Source: Caulobacter segnis
GTDB taxonomy: Bacteria; Pseudomonadota; Alphaproteobacteria; Caulobacterales; Caulobacteraceae
NCBI RefSeq assembly: GCF_023935105.1
Contig: NZ_CP096040.1
Coordinates: forward strand, 5,065,001 to 5,129,000
Direction of reading: 5' to 3'
DNA: 64,000 nucleotides
The notes under the pieces are model-generated. The model was not told where the DNA came from. It did no database searches and saw only the letters and a list, made by a program, of their open reading frames with translations. Both the position numbers and the translations under genes were made by a program. Every line of letters starts with the position of its first letter. Within the stretch, counting starts at the first letter, position 1. Positions 42,340 to 50,458 of the stretch are shown here, in pieces.

Positions 42340-45300
42340 CTAGAACTTCCACTTCACGCCCAGATAGTACTGACGGCCGTAGTGCACGTACTCTTCCGAG
42401 TTCATGCGCGTGGAGTCGACCAGCTTGCTGTCCTTCTCGTCGGTCAGGTTGATGCCTTCGAGGGTGACGGTGAAGTTGCCGAAGTTGTAGCTGACCTGGC
42501 TGTCGATGTTCAGGGTCTTCTCCTTGATCCGAACATCGTTGTTGTTGGTCGCCGACGGGGCCACCTGGATCAGGTACGGGTCGCGGTAAGAGGCCGAGAC
42601 GCGCGCCTTGAAGTTGGCCTTCTCGTAATAGAGCGTCGCGTTGTAGGCGTCCGGCGACAGGTTGATCAGCGGCTGGGTGATCAGCACGGCCGGCGCCGTC
42701 TGGACCCGCGGATTGCCGGCGTAGGTCGGGTTCTTGATCACGTATGCGATGTCGCTCTGCACGTGCGTGTAGTTCACGATGCCGCCGAAGCCATCGAAGG
42801 GCGCCGGTAGGAAGGTGAACGGACGCTGCAGCGAGATCTCGTAGCCCTTCAGCTTGCCGCCGGGGCTGTTGATCTGCGTCGTGACCGTGAACAGCGTGTC
42901 GACGGTGTTGCCGTTCGTCAGCAGGCTGGTCGGCAGACCGGTCTCCGAATACGGCATCGCGACAGCCGTGGTCTGGATGTAGGACTTGATGTCCTTCTGG
43001 AAGACGCCGACCGAGAACAGGGTTTCCTTGTCCGGATACCACTCGAAGCTGAGGTCCAGGTTGTTGGACAGCATCGGGTTCAGGTCGGGATTGCCGCGCG
43101 TCAGCGTCTGGGCCGACTGGCTGCTCGCGGTGTAGCCCGGCGTCAGGTTCTGCAGCTGCGGACGCGTCATCACCTTGGCGGCGGCGAAGCGGACGTAGAA
43201 GTTGTCCCACGGCTGGGCCGAGACGTTCAGCGACGGCAGGGTGTTGGTGTACTGGCGCGAGGTCGTCTGGACGCCGTCGGTCGGGACGGTGGTCGAGATC
43301 GTGCCGAAGGGCGTCGCGACCGGCGTCGTCACGCTGCCGGTGTTGTAGTGGCCCAGGGCCGCCTGCTCGGTCTTCACCCAACGCACGCCGACATTGCCGC
43401 GCACGGGAATGTTGAGGATGTCGTAGTCGAAGTCGCCTTGCAGGTAGAAGGCGGTGTCCTTCTCGGTGATGTTGCGCAGCGCGCCCAGCTGGTTCAGGAC
43501 GCTGAGACGGAAGTCGCCGTTGGCGTTGATGCAGTTGCAGTCATAGCCGAGCTTGGCCTGCAGCTTGGCCAGATCCGGGGCCAGCCACGAGGTCGGCACG
43601 CCCGACGGCAGATCCAGGCCGCGGCCGAAACCGCTGATCACGCGCGAGACGTCGGCGATCGAGGTGCCCGCCGGCAGGCCGAAGCCGGCCTCGGCCGTGA
43701 AGGTGGTGCCGGTCGACGCGAGGTTACGCGAGAAGAGGCGCTTTTCCCACGAGTTGAAGCCGTATTCCTTGTAGTTGCCACCGTACCGCAGCTTGAAGCC
43801 GTCGAGGATCTGGTAGTCGACGTCGACGTGGAACGTCTTGAAGGTGTTGACGGCCTTGCTGGGACGCAGGCGCAGCAGCGAGGCGTCGCCCAGGGCGTTG
43901 CTGGCGCTGTAGACGTAGTTGGCCGGGTTCGTCGCGTCGAAGCCGTAGTTGAAGTTGGGCAGCTTGTCGTTGCCCGAGTAGTCGTAGCTGTAGTTGTCGC
44001 TGTCGTAGCGATCGAACGAGAAGGTCGTCTGGACCGGGTTGTCCTGGATCGACCGCGACTGGCCATAGCCGACCGCCAGGTGGCCGGCTTCGCCGAACTT
44101 GGTGTCGTAGGTCAGCGAGAACTGGTTGAACTCGGTCTTCAGCTCGTCGTGGCGATACTCGACCCGGGCGTCGACGTCGTCGAACGTGCCCTTGATCAGG
44201 TTGCCCTTGCTGTCGGCCGTGAAGTTGACGACGTCGGTCTGGGGCAGGCCCGCACCGCTACGGCTGAACGAAATGATCTCCAGATAGGTCTCGTCGCGGT
44301 TGTTGGTGAACTTGGCCAGCATCGCGTCGAGGGTCAGGGTCGAGCGGTCGTTCGGGCGCCATTGCAGCGAACCGGTCACGCCCAGGCGCTTCTGATCGTA
44401 GTCCAGGCGGCCGTAGCGCGGGATCCGCGGGTGCCACAGGTTGTTGGCGGTGCCGGCGGCGGCCGTAACGGTCGGCGAGGTGCCGCCCGTGACCGTGCCG
44501 ATCTGGGCGCAGGTCAGGGCCGGACCGCTGACCGGGTTGTAGGCCGCGCCCGAGCACGGGAAGGCGGTCGACGAGTTGAACTGGACCGACGGGTTTTCCC
44601 AACGGCCGGTCGAGGAGCCTTCCTCGCGCTGGGCGCGGGTGGCGTAGGCGACCGACAGCAGCGCGCCGACCTCACCGATGCCGGTGTCCCAGCGGTTGCT
44701 GACCAGGAAAGTGTAGCGGGGGTCGCTCTTGCGCGAGAGGTCGTTCCAGCCGGCCTTGGCCGAGGCGCTCATCGTGAACTTGCTGAAGTCGAACGGGCGG
44801 GCGGCCTGCAGGTCGACGATCGCGCCCAGCGAGCCTTCCTCGTTCATGGCCGAGGTCGACTTGCGCACGGTGACGCTGTTGAACAGTTCCGAGGCGAAGA
44901 TCGAGAAGTCGAACTGGCGGCCGCGGTTGGCGCCGCCCGAGCTGTCCTTGCCGCCGGTGGTGGCCAGGGCTTCCAGGCCGTTCAGGCGCACGACGGTGAA
45001 GTCGGGACCCAGGCCCCGGACGGTGATGGTGCGGCCTTCGCCGCCGTCACGGTCGATCGACACGCCCGGCACGCGCTGCAGCGACTCGGCCAGGTTCAGG
45101 TCGGGGAAGTCGGCGATGTCCTGGGCCTTGATGACGTCGACCAGGTCGTTCTCACGACGCTTGACGTCAAGGGCGTTGGCGAGCGAGGCGCGGAAGCCCG
45201 TCACGACGACGGCTTCGACTTCCTCGGCGGGGGCCGCCGCCGCGGGCGCTTGAGTGTCTTGGGCGGCCGCCGCGCCGGCGAACGTCATCGCCAGAGCCAG

Positions 45301-45360
45301 GGCGCCAGCCGAGACGCCGTAGTGCAGAACGCGCACGCGTCCCGTGGTTTTCTTGGACAT
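42340..45360 (-). CDS. Large TonB-dependent receptor, carbohydrate type
   Basis: The 1006-residue receptor starts at MSKKTTGRVR (45360) behind GGGAGGAGG. It has a signal peptide (ALALAMTFAGAAAAQ). The plug shows VVVTGFRASLANALDVKRRE, IADFPDLNLAESLQRVPGVS, LGPDFTVVRLNGLEAL and SAMNEEGSLGAIVDLQAARP. The barrel ends YYLGVKWKF. This long TBDT class is linked to glycan and disaccharide uptake in Caulobacterales. It has no enzyme or inner-membrane partner here. Two LacI-type palindromes upstream imply control by a sugar-responsive repressor encoded elsewhere. Confidence 0.9.
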   Translation of the reverse strand: MSKKTTGRVRVLHYGVSAGALALAMTFAGAAAAQDTQAPAAAAPAEEVEAVVVTGFRASLANALDVKRRENDLVDVIKAQDIADFPDLNLAESLQRVPGVSIDRDGGEGRTITVRGLGPDFTVVRLNGLEALATTGGKDSSGGANRGRQFDFSIFASELFNSVTVRKSTSAMNEEGSLGAIVDLQAARPFDFSKFTMSASAKAGWNDLSRKSDPRYTFLVSNRWDTGIGEVGALLSVAYATRAQREEGSSTGRWENPSVQFNSSTAFPCSGAAYNPVSGPALTCAQIGTVTGGTSPTVTAAAGTANNLWHPRIPRYGRLDYDQKRLGVTGSLQWRPNDRSTLTLDAMLAKFTNNRDETYLEIISFSRSGAGLPQTDVVNFTADSKGNLIKGTFDDVDARVEYRHDELKTEFNQFSLTYDTKFGEAGHLAVGYGQSRSIQDNPVQTTFSFDRYDSDNYSYDYSGNDKLPNFNYGFDATNPANYVYSASNALGDASLLRLRPSKAVNTFKTFHVDVDYQILDGFKLRYGGNYKEYGFNSWEKRLFSRNLASTGTTFTAEAGFGLPAGTSIADVSRVISGFGRGLDLPSGVPTSWLAPDLAKLQAKLGYDCNCINANGDFRLSVLNQLGALRNITEKDTAFYLQGDFDYDILNIPVRGNVGVRWVKTEQAALGHYNTGSVTTPVATPFGTISTTVPTDGVQTTSRQYTNTLPSLNVSAQPWDNFYVRFAAAKVMTRPQLQNLTPGYTASSQSAQTLTRGNPDLNPMLSNNLDLSFEWYPDKETLFSVGVFQKDIKSYIQTTAVAMPYSETGLPTSLLTNGNTVDTLFTVTTQINSPGGKLKGYEISLQRPFTFLPAPFDGFGGIVNYTHVQSDIAYVIKNPTYAGNPRVQTAPAVLITQPLINLSPDAYNATLYYEKANFKARVSASYRDPYLIQVAPSATNNNDVRIKEKTLNIDSQVSYNFGNFTVTLEGINLTDEKDSKLVDSTRMNSEEYVHYGRQYYLGVKWKF

Positions 45361-45479
45361 AGAACCTCCTCCCGTGTCGACCGTTGGTCGTTCCAGGCGA
45401 CGTAACCGCCGCCTTCGGCCTTCGTCTCGACCCCGCGTCCTTCCCACGAGATCGGCCCCAGCCTTTTTAAAACTCATTT

Positions 45480-45525
45480 TGCTACCGGTGTCAGAACCGC
45501 ACTATGGTTTTTGACACCGGTATCA
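45480..45525. promoter_or_regulatory. Pair of LacI-type operators upstream of the large TBDT
   Basis: Two 14-base palindromes centred on CCGG lie 32 bases apart centre to centre, about three helical turns. They are TGCTACCGGTGTCA (45480-45493) and TGACACCGGTATCA (45512-45525). Such even palindromes with a central CpG are typical LacI-family sites in proteobacteria. They are 120-165 bases from the receptor start, and no LacI gene lies in the window. Confidence 0.7.
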
Positions 45526-45648
45526 GACTGCTAACAAAGCCCGAGACGGCCGACAAGGCCACAAAGTGGCCACACCTGACGAGACTCCCGCCCCCGTTGC
45601 CTTTGCGACACATAGCGACGTTAGGTCACAGTCCGTGTCCGTGCGTTT

Positions 45649-46119
45649 TCAGCCTTCGTCGGGCCGGTAGTGGCTGACCTGGTAAAGACCTTGCAGCATG
45701 GCGTCGCGCTGCTCGACCGGCAGCTCGGCTCCCATGGCGCGCAGCAGCTTGAGCGCCTTGACGTGGACGTCCACGGCGTCCCAGCGCCAGGCCCCCACCT
45801 CGGCGCAGCTGTCGGCGAGGCCGCAGAGCGACATCGCCGCCTTGTCGACGCCGGAGTCGGCCACGAAGGCGCTGACGTCGATGATCCGCGAGGCCAGCAG
45901 ATACAGGTCCTCGAACGATTGCGTGGCGCGGTCCGGCGCGCTCTTGCCGAACCGGCTGTCGATTTCGGCGAGGGCTTCGTCCAGAGCGGCCATCGAGGAC
46001 TCGCGCAAGGTCTCGACCCCCGCCTCCGCGGCGGCGATCGCGTCCTGGGCCAGCAGCCCGCCGCGATCCTTGATCATCGAGGCCAGACGATTGGGCGGGC
46101 GGAACTTGCGAACGGTCAT
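45649..46119 (-). CDS. cheE: Chemotaxis protein CheE
   Basis: The 156-residue soluble helical protein has no catalytic motif (FRPPNRLASMIKDRGGLLAQ, VDVHVKALKLLRAM). It is identified by position as the last gene of the Caulobacter che operon, overlapping cheYIII by four bases. In C. crescentus CheE belongs to this operon and affects chemotaxis signalling; its mechanism is not clear from sequence. Confidence 0.85.
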   Translation of the reverse strand: MTVRKFRPPNRLASMIKDRGGLLAQDAIAAAEAGVETLRESSMAALDEALAEIDSRFGKSAPDRATQSFEDLYLLASRIIDVSAFVADSGVDKAAMSLCGLADSCAEVGAWRWDAVDVHVKALKLLRAMGAELPVEQRDAMLQGLYQVSHYRPDEG

Positions 46120-46718
46120 ATTTGCACCTTGGCTGGGCGCATCAGATTGGCGATTTCGTCGTCGGACATGTTGGGCGTCTGCGCTTCGCCCACCTCCGCC
46201 GGAAGGTCATCCTTGCGCCGTCCGTCCGTTCCCGGCGGCGGCCCTTCGTGTTTGAATCGTCGATCGGGCCCGACATAGGTGTCGCATTCGATGAAGACCC
46301 GCTCCTCGCGCGCCACCCAGTAGATGCGCTCCAGCAGCACCTTGGGCGTGATCGGCTTGGCGACGACATAGTTGGAGCCCGCGTCGCGCAGCTTGCGGAT
46401 CTGCGAGCTGCGGGTGTGGCCGGTGACCAGGATCACCGGAACATAGCGATTGGTCTCGCCGCTCTGCTTGCGCAGCCATTCGATGAACTCGATGCCGTCG
46501 GTGACCGGCATCTGCACGTCGCTGATGATCAGGTCGAAGGTCTTGGTGCGGATCAGCGACTGGGCGGCATCGACGCTCTCGGCGCGGAACAGCTGCTTGA
46601 CCCCGAAGCCGGAGACCACCTGCGACAAAATGTCCAGCGAGGCGCCGTTGTCGTCCAGCACGAGCACCGTGGCTCGTTCGAGATTGATCCTTGCCGAGGG
46701 GAGAAGGGCGTCCGGCAT
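46116..46718 (-). CDS. cheYIII: CheY-like response regulator with C-terminal extension (CheYIII)
   Basis: The 200-residue protein has an N-terminal receiver (VLVLDDNGASLDIL, phospho-Asp in LIISDVQMPVTDGIEF, Thr in VTGHTRSS, Lys in VAKPITPKVL). A tail of about 65 residues follows, including FIECDTYVGPDRRFKHEGPP, a motif also seen in FrzZ/PleD-like stand-alone receivers. It overlaps cheE and follows cheU by 6 bases. The tail distinguishes it from flagellar-motor CheY. Confidence 0.88.
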   Translation of the reverse strand: MPDALLPSARINLERATVLVLDDNGASLDILSQVVSGFGVKQLFRAESVDAAQSLIRTKTFDLIISDVQMPVTDGIEFIEWLRKQSGETNRYVPVILVTGHTRSSQIRKLRDAGSNYVVAKPITPKVLLERIYWVAREERVFIECDTYVGPDRRFKHEGPPPGTDGRRKDDLPAEVGEAQTPNMSDDEIANLMRPAKVQI

Positions 46719-46724
46719 CTGCCC

Positions 46725-47108
46725 CTAGAAGAAATCCAGTTCGCCGGCTTCGGCGCGGACGCCGGCTTGTTCCTCGGCGCGCAGGCGCTTGGCCATGTCG
46801 GCCAAGCCCAGGCCGTTCAGCACGGGCGCGATCGAGACGCTCCACTCGCCGGAGGCGTGAAGGCCGATCCGTTCCAGCACTTCCGACAGGCCGTGCAGCC
46901 GCTGGCTCAGTTCGTCCAGCGCCTGCAGGCGCGAAAGGTTCTCCAGCGTGGCGCCGCCCGTGGCGAGGTCGCCGGCCAGGTGTTCGCAGTCCCGACAGAT
47001 GGCCGCGGCCGAGGCCAGCTCCGCCGCCAGGCGACGCGACAGCTCTCCGACCGCGAGGTGTTCCTCGGGCGGGGCGATCGGCGACGACGGGAGCGGCGAA
47101 GCGGTCAT
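46725..47108 (-). CDS. cheU: Chemotaxis protein CheU
   Basis: The 127-residue, mostly helical protein (LSRRLAAELASAAAICRDCE, LQALDELSQRLHGLSEVLER) ends in an acidic-aromatic tail (GELDFF). It has no known enzymatic domain and is assigned by its place between cheD and cheYIII, which is conserved in Caulobacter. The helical organisation recalls CheZ-like or adaptor proteins, but this is only resemblance. Confidence 0.82.
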   Translation of the reverse strand: MTASPLPSSPIAPPEEHLAVGELSRRLAAELASAAAICRDCEHLAGDLATGGATLENLSRLQALDELSQRLHGLSEVLERIGLHASGEWSVSIAPVLNGLGLADMAKRLRAEEQAGVRAEAGELDFF

Positions 47109-47113
47109 GAGTG

Positions 47114-47683
47114 TCAGAACAGATCCACGTCGCCGCTCGAAGCGGCGGGCATCGGGGCCGGAACGGGACGACGGACGTCCTGCGGCGCGTTGTCCACGGC
47201 CACCAGACGCTGGCGCACCCGACCCGAGGTCGGCCAGAATTCGACGCGGCGGGCCGAAACCCCGCCGGTGCTGGACGAGACGATCGGAATGCCTTCGTCG
47301 CGCAGGAACCGCTCGGCGAAGGCCGAGTTGCTGGCGCCGACGTCCGAGAGGCCGTCGAACAACTTGGCGCCGCCGAAGATCTTGGCTTCCAGCCGCTCGC
47401 GGCGGGCGCCCTTCTTCAGCAGGTCGTTGATCAGCAGTTCCATCGCATAGGCGCCGTAGCGCACGGCGTCACCGCCGCCGCCGCCCCGTCCGTCGCCTTC
47501 GGGCAGCAGGAAGTGGTTCATGCCCCCCACGCCCGCTTGCGGGTCGCGGATGCACGCGGCGATGCAGGAACCCAGCACGGTGGTCATCACCACCTGCGGG
47601 TCGGTCGTCACATGGCTTTCGCCCTGGGTGACATGGACCTTGATCGCGCGTTCCGGGTCGTCGCTGTGGGAGAATTGCGTCAT
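47114..47683 (-). CDS. cheD: Chemoreceptor glutamine deamidase CheD
   Basis: The 189-residue protein carries the CheD catalytic Cys in MTTVLGSCIAACIRDPQAGV, His in GGMNHFLLPEGD, and Thr/Ser in the FGGAKLFDGLSDVGASNS region. CheD deamidates glutamines of methyl-accepting receptors, setting their starting methylation state. It overlaps cheYII by four bases. Confidence 0.93.
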   Translation of the reverse strand: MTQFSHSDDPERAIKVHVTQGESHVTTDPQVVMTTVLGSCIAACIRDPQAGVGGMNHFLLPEGDGRGGGGGDAVRYGAYAMELLINDLLKKGARRERLEAKIFGGAKLFDGLSDVGASNSAFAERFLRDEGIPIVSSSTGGVSARRVEFWPTSGRVRQRLVAVDNAPQDVRRPVPAPMPAASSGDVDLF

Positions 47684-48069
47684 GTCAGCTGCCCGAACAC
47701 CTGTTCGATCTTCTCCCTCAAACCCTGCACGGTGAAGGGCTTGACGCAGTAGTTGTTGACACCGAACTGGACGGCGCGCTGGACCAGTTCGCGGTCGGCG
47801 CGGCCCGTCAGCATGACGAAGGCGGTCTGGCGGATCGGCGGGTGCGAGCGCACGGCTCGCAACAGCGCCAGGCCATCCATCTTCGGCATGTTGAAGTCCG
47901 AGATGACGAGATTGGCCGGCTTGGCCAGGAGGTTCTTGAGAGCCTCCTCGCCATCGGGCGCCTCACGGATGTCCTTGAAGCCGATCTGCTGCAGCGCATT
48001 GCGGATCAGAGCCCGCATGGTCAGCTGGTCGTCGACCACGAGAACGGAGATGGAGCTAGCTTGCGGCAT
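47680..48069 (-). CDS. cheYII: Chemotaxis response regulator CheYII
   Basis: The 129-residue single receiver has SISVLVVDDQLTMRALI, phospho-Asp in LVISDFNMPKMDGLAL, Thr in VMLTGRADREL and Lys in YCVKPFTVQGLREK. It has the size of a motor-binding or phosphate-sink CheY. It follows cheB by 3 bases. Confidence 0.92.
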   Translation of the reverse strand: MPQASSISVLVVDDQLTMRALIRNALQQIGFKDIREAPDGEEALKNLLAKPANLVISDFNMPKMDGLALLRAVRSHPPIRQTAFVMLTGRADRELVQRAVQFGVNNYCVKPFTVQGLREKIEQVFGQLT

Positions 48070-48072
48070 GGT

Positions 48073-49107
48073 TCATCGCCTCGCGGAGGCCAAATCGAGA
48101 ATGGATTGACCCATGGAGGACAGGGAAACCTGCTTCTCCACGGCGCCAAGTTCGAAAGCAGCCCGGGGCATGCCGTAGACGACGCAGCTGGCCTCGTCCT
48201 GGCCCAGCGTCTTGGCGCCGGCCTTGCGCATGGCCAGAAGGCCTTGGGCTCCGTCGCGGCCCATGCCGGTCAGGATAGCCCCGACCGCCTTGTCGCCGAC
48301 GGCCTGAGCCACCGAGTTGAACAGCACGTCCACCGACGGGCGGTGACCGCTGACCGGATCGCCCTGGACCAGGCGGCAACGCAGGCCGGCCGAGCGAACG
48401 ACCTCCAGGTGCGTGGCGCCGCCGGGGGCGACATAGACCTTGCCCGGCTCCAGCACGGCGCCGTCCGTGGCTTCCTGCACCCTGGCCCCGCTGGCGCGAT
48501 CCAGGCGCGCGGCGAAGCTGGCGGTGAAGGTGGCCGGCATGTGCTGGGTGATGACGGTCGGCGGGCAGGTCTCGGGGAACAGGGTCAGGATTGACAGCAG
48601 GGCTTCCACCCCGCCGGTCGACGAGCCGATCGCTACGATGTCGCCCGAGGGCATGAAGTCCTTGCGCCGGGTCGGCGCCGCGGCCGGCGTCGCGCCGGCG
48701 TTGGTGCGGACCGAAGCGCGCGCGGCGATCTTCACCTTGGAGACGATCTCGGCCAGGGCTTCCTGGGTGCCGGTGGCGTCGGCGGGCTTGCCCACGCAAT
48801 CCACCGCGCCCAGTTCCAGGGCGCGCAGCGTCATTTCGGCGCCGGCCTGGGTCAGGGTCGAGACCATGACCACCGGCATCGGCCGCAGGCGCATGATCTT
48901 CTCGAGGAACTCGATGCCGTTCATGTTCGGCATCTCGATGTCGAGCGTGACGACGTCGGGGTTCAGGGCCTTGATCATGCCCCGCGCCTCGAACGGGTCG
49001 CCGGCGCCGCCGACCACCTCGATCTCCGGGTCACGATTGAGGGCCGCCGAGATCAGGCTCCGCATCGTGGCGGAGTCGTCGACGACAAGAACGCGAATCT
49101 TCGGCAT
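48073..49107 (-). CDS. cheB: Chemoreceptor glutamate methylesterase CheB
   Basis: The 344-residue protein has an N-terminal receiver (RVLVVDDSATMRSLI, Asp in VVTLDIEMPNMNGIEF, Lys in VGKPAD). A linker leads to the esterase domain with catalytic Ser in AIGSSTGGVEALL, His in VITQHMPATFTASFAARLD and Asp in LTGMGRDGAQGL. It removes receptor methyl groups when phosphorylated by CheA. The start overlaps the cheR stop (TGATG). Confidence 0.95.
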   Translation of the reverse strand: MPKIRVLVVDDSATMRSLISAALNRDPEIEVVGGAGDPFEARGMIKALNPDVVTLDIEMPNMNGIEFLEKIMRLRPMPVVMVSTLTQAGAEMTLRALELGAVDCVGKPADATGTQEALAEIVSKVKIAARASVRTNAGATPAAAPTRRKDFMPSGDIVAIGSSTGGVEALLSILTLFPETCPPTVITQHMPATFTASFAARLDRASGARVQEATDGAVLEPGKVYVAPGGATHLEVVRSAGLRCRLVQGDPVSGHRPSVDVLFNSVAQAVGDKAVGAILTGMGRDGAQGLLAMRKAGAKTLGQDEASCVVYGMPRAAFELGAVEKQVSLSSMGQSILDLASARR

Positions 49108-49988
49108 CAGCGGCCCACCTTCCTGTAGGCGGTCAGGCCGCAGCTCTCGAAGGCCGTCACCGACGCACCCACCCGCTCGGAGTGGCCGACATACAAGCGA
49201 CCGCCCGGCGCGACGAGCGGCGCGAAGCGGCTCCAGACACGCTCTTGGGTGGGTTCGTCAAAGTAGATCACGACATTCCGGCAGAAGATGGCGTCGAACG
49301 GACCCTTCATAGGCCAGGACGGACCATTGAGATTTAGTTCCCGGAACGCGACCAGGCTGCGCGCGGCCTCGCAGACGCGGAAGGCGCGGCGGTCCGAGGG
49401 ATCGCGTTCGAAATACTGGTTGCGCGCGGCGGGCGGGATGCCCTCCAGCAGGCTCTCGTCGTAGACGGCGGCCCGACCGGTCGCGAGTACGTTGGTGTCG
49501 ATGTCCGTGCCCAGGATCCGGATATCCAGATCGGCGGCGTTCGGCCAGACCGACAGCACCGTGAAGGCCATCGAATAGGGCTCCTGGCCCGACGAGCTGG
49601 CGGCGGACCACAGGCGCAGGCGGCCGCCGGCGCGGACCTTGTCGGCGACCGGCTCCAGCACGTTGGCGCGCAGGTCGTCGAAGTGGTGCGGCTCGCGGAA
49701 GAAGCGCGTGACGTTCGTGGTCAGCGCACGGAGCATTTCCTGGCTCTCGTCGTGGCCCTTGTCGCTGGCCACGAAGGCGCAGTACTCGGTGAACGAGCGC
49801 AGACCCAGGTTGCGCAGGCGCTTGGCCAGGCGCGAATAGACCAGCGTCGCCTTGCTGTCGGGCAGGCTGATGCCGGCCAGATCGTACAGCAGCGCGGCGA
49901 TGCGCTTGAAGTCCTGGGTGGTGAAGGCGAACTCGCCGTCGACCAGGGCCTCGCGGCGTTCCATGGATGAAGCGGAAGCGGTCGTCAT
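49107..49988 (-). CDS. cheR: Chemoreceptor methyltransferase CheR
   Basis: The 293-residue methyltransferase has an N-terminal helical domain (IAALLYDLAGISLPDSKATL), VTRFFREPHHFDDL, the SAM motif LRLWSAASSSGQEPYSMAF, and FDAIFCRNVVIYFDEPTQER. It methylates glutamates of the MCPs. Both chemoreceptors here end in xWxxF tails that would dock its beta-subdomain. It overlaps the cheW stop by one base. Confidence 0.95.
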   Translation of the reverse strand: MTTASASSMERREALVDGEFAFTTQDFKRIAALLYDLAGISLPDSKATLVYSRLAKRLRNLGLRSFTEYCAFVASDKGHDESQEMLRALTTNVTRFFREPHHFDDLRANVLEPVADKVRAGGRLRLWSAASSSGQEPYSMAFTVLSVWPNAADLDIRILGTDIDTNVLATGRAAVYDESLLEGIPPAARNQYFERDPSDRRAFRVCEAARSLVAFRELNLNGPSWPMKGPFDAIFCRNVVIYFDEPTQERVWSRFAPLVAPGGRLYVGHSERVGASVTAFESCGLTAYRKVGR

Positions 49989-50455
49989 CAGGCGGCCAGA
50001 GCCTCGCGTTCAGGGAGAATGCGGTCCAGCGAGATCTCGCTGATCATCCGCCCCTCGATGGAAACAATGCCGCGCACGAAGTTGCGAACCGTGTCGCAGG
50101 CCATGTCGGGCGTCGGCTGCACCATGTCGTCATTGATCGACAGGATGTCCGACACCGCGTCGACCAGCAGGCCGACGGTGCGGTCGCCCGCCTTGACGAC
50201 GATGAAGACGCTGCGGACGGTCGGCTCGATCACCGGCATCCCCAGGCGGCAGGCCAGGTCCATGATCGGCAGGACCGCGCCGCGCAGGTTGATGACGCCG
50301 CGCATGAAGCCCGGGGTCTGAGGCAGAACGGTCGCCGGGCTCCAGCCGCGGATCTCGCGGACGGCCATGATGTCGACGCAGTACTCCTGGTCGCCAACAC
50401 GGAACGAGATCAGCTCTCGGCGGTCAACACCGGTGGCGGTGGCATGGTCGGTCAT
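49988..50455 (-). CDS. cheW: Chemotaxis coupling protein CheW
   Basis: The 155-residue single CheW domain has LISFRVGDQEYCVDIMAVRE, LPQTPGFMRGVINLRGAVLP, DLACRLGMP, VGLLVDAVSDILSIN and a terminal IEGRMISEISLDRIL. It couples receptors to CheA in the polar array. The gap to cheA is 3 bases. Confidence 0.95.
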   Translation of the reverse strand: MTDHATATGVDRRELISFRVGDQEYCVDIMAVREIRGWSPATVLPQTPGFMRGVINLRGAVLPIMDLACRLGMPVIEPTVRSVFIVVKAGDRTVGLLVDAVSDILSINDDMVQPTPDMACDTVRNFVRGIVSIEGRMISEISLDRILPEREALAA

Positions 50456-50458
50456 GAC

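Noticed and set aside
45557..45571. GGCCAC-AAA-GTGGCC hairpin between cheE and the large TBDT promoter
   Set aside because: Only 6 bp and no T-tract; too weak to call a terminator.
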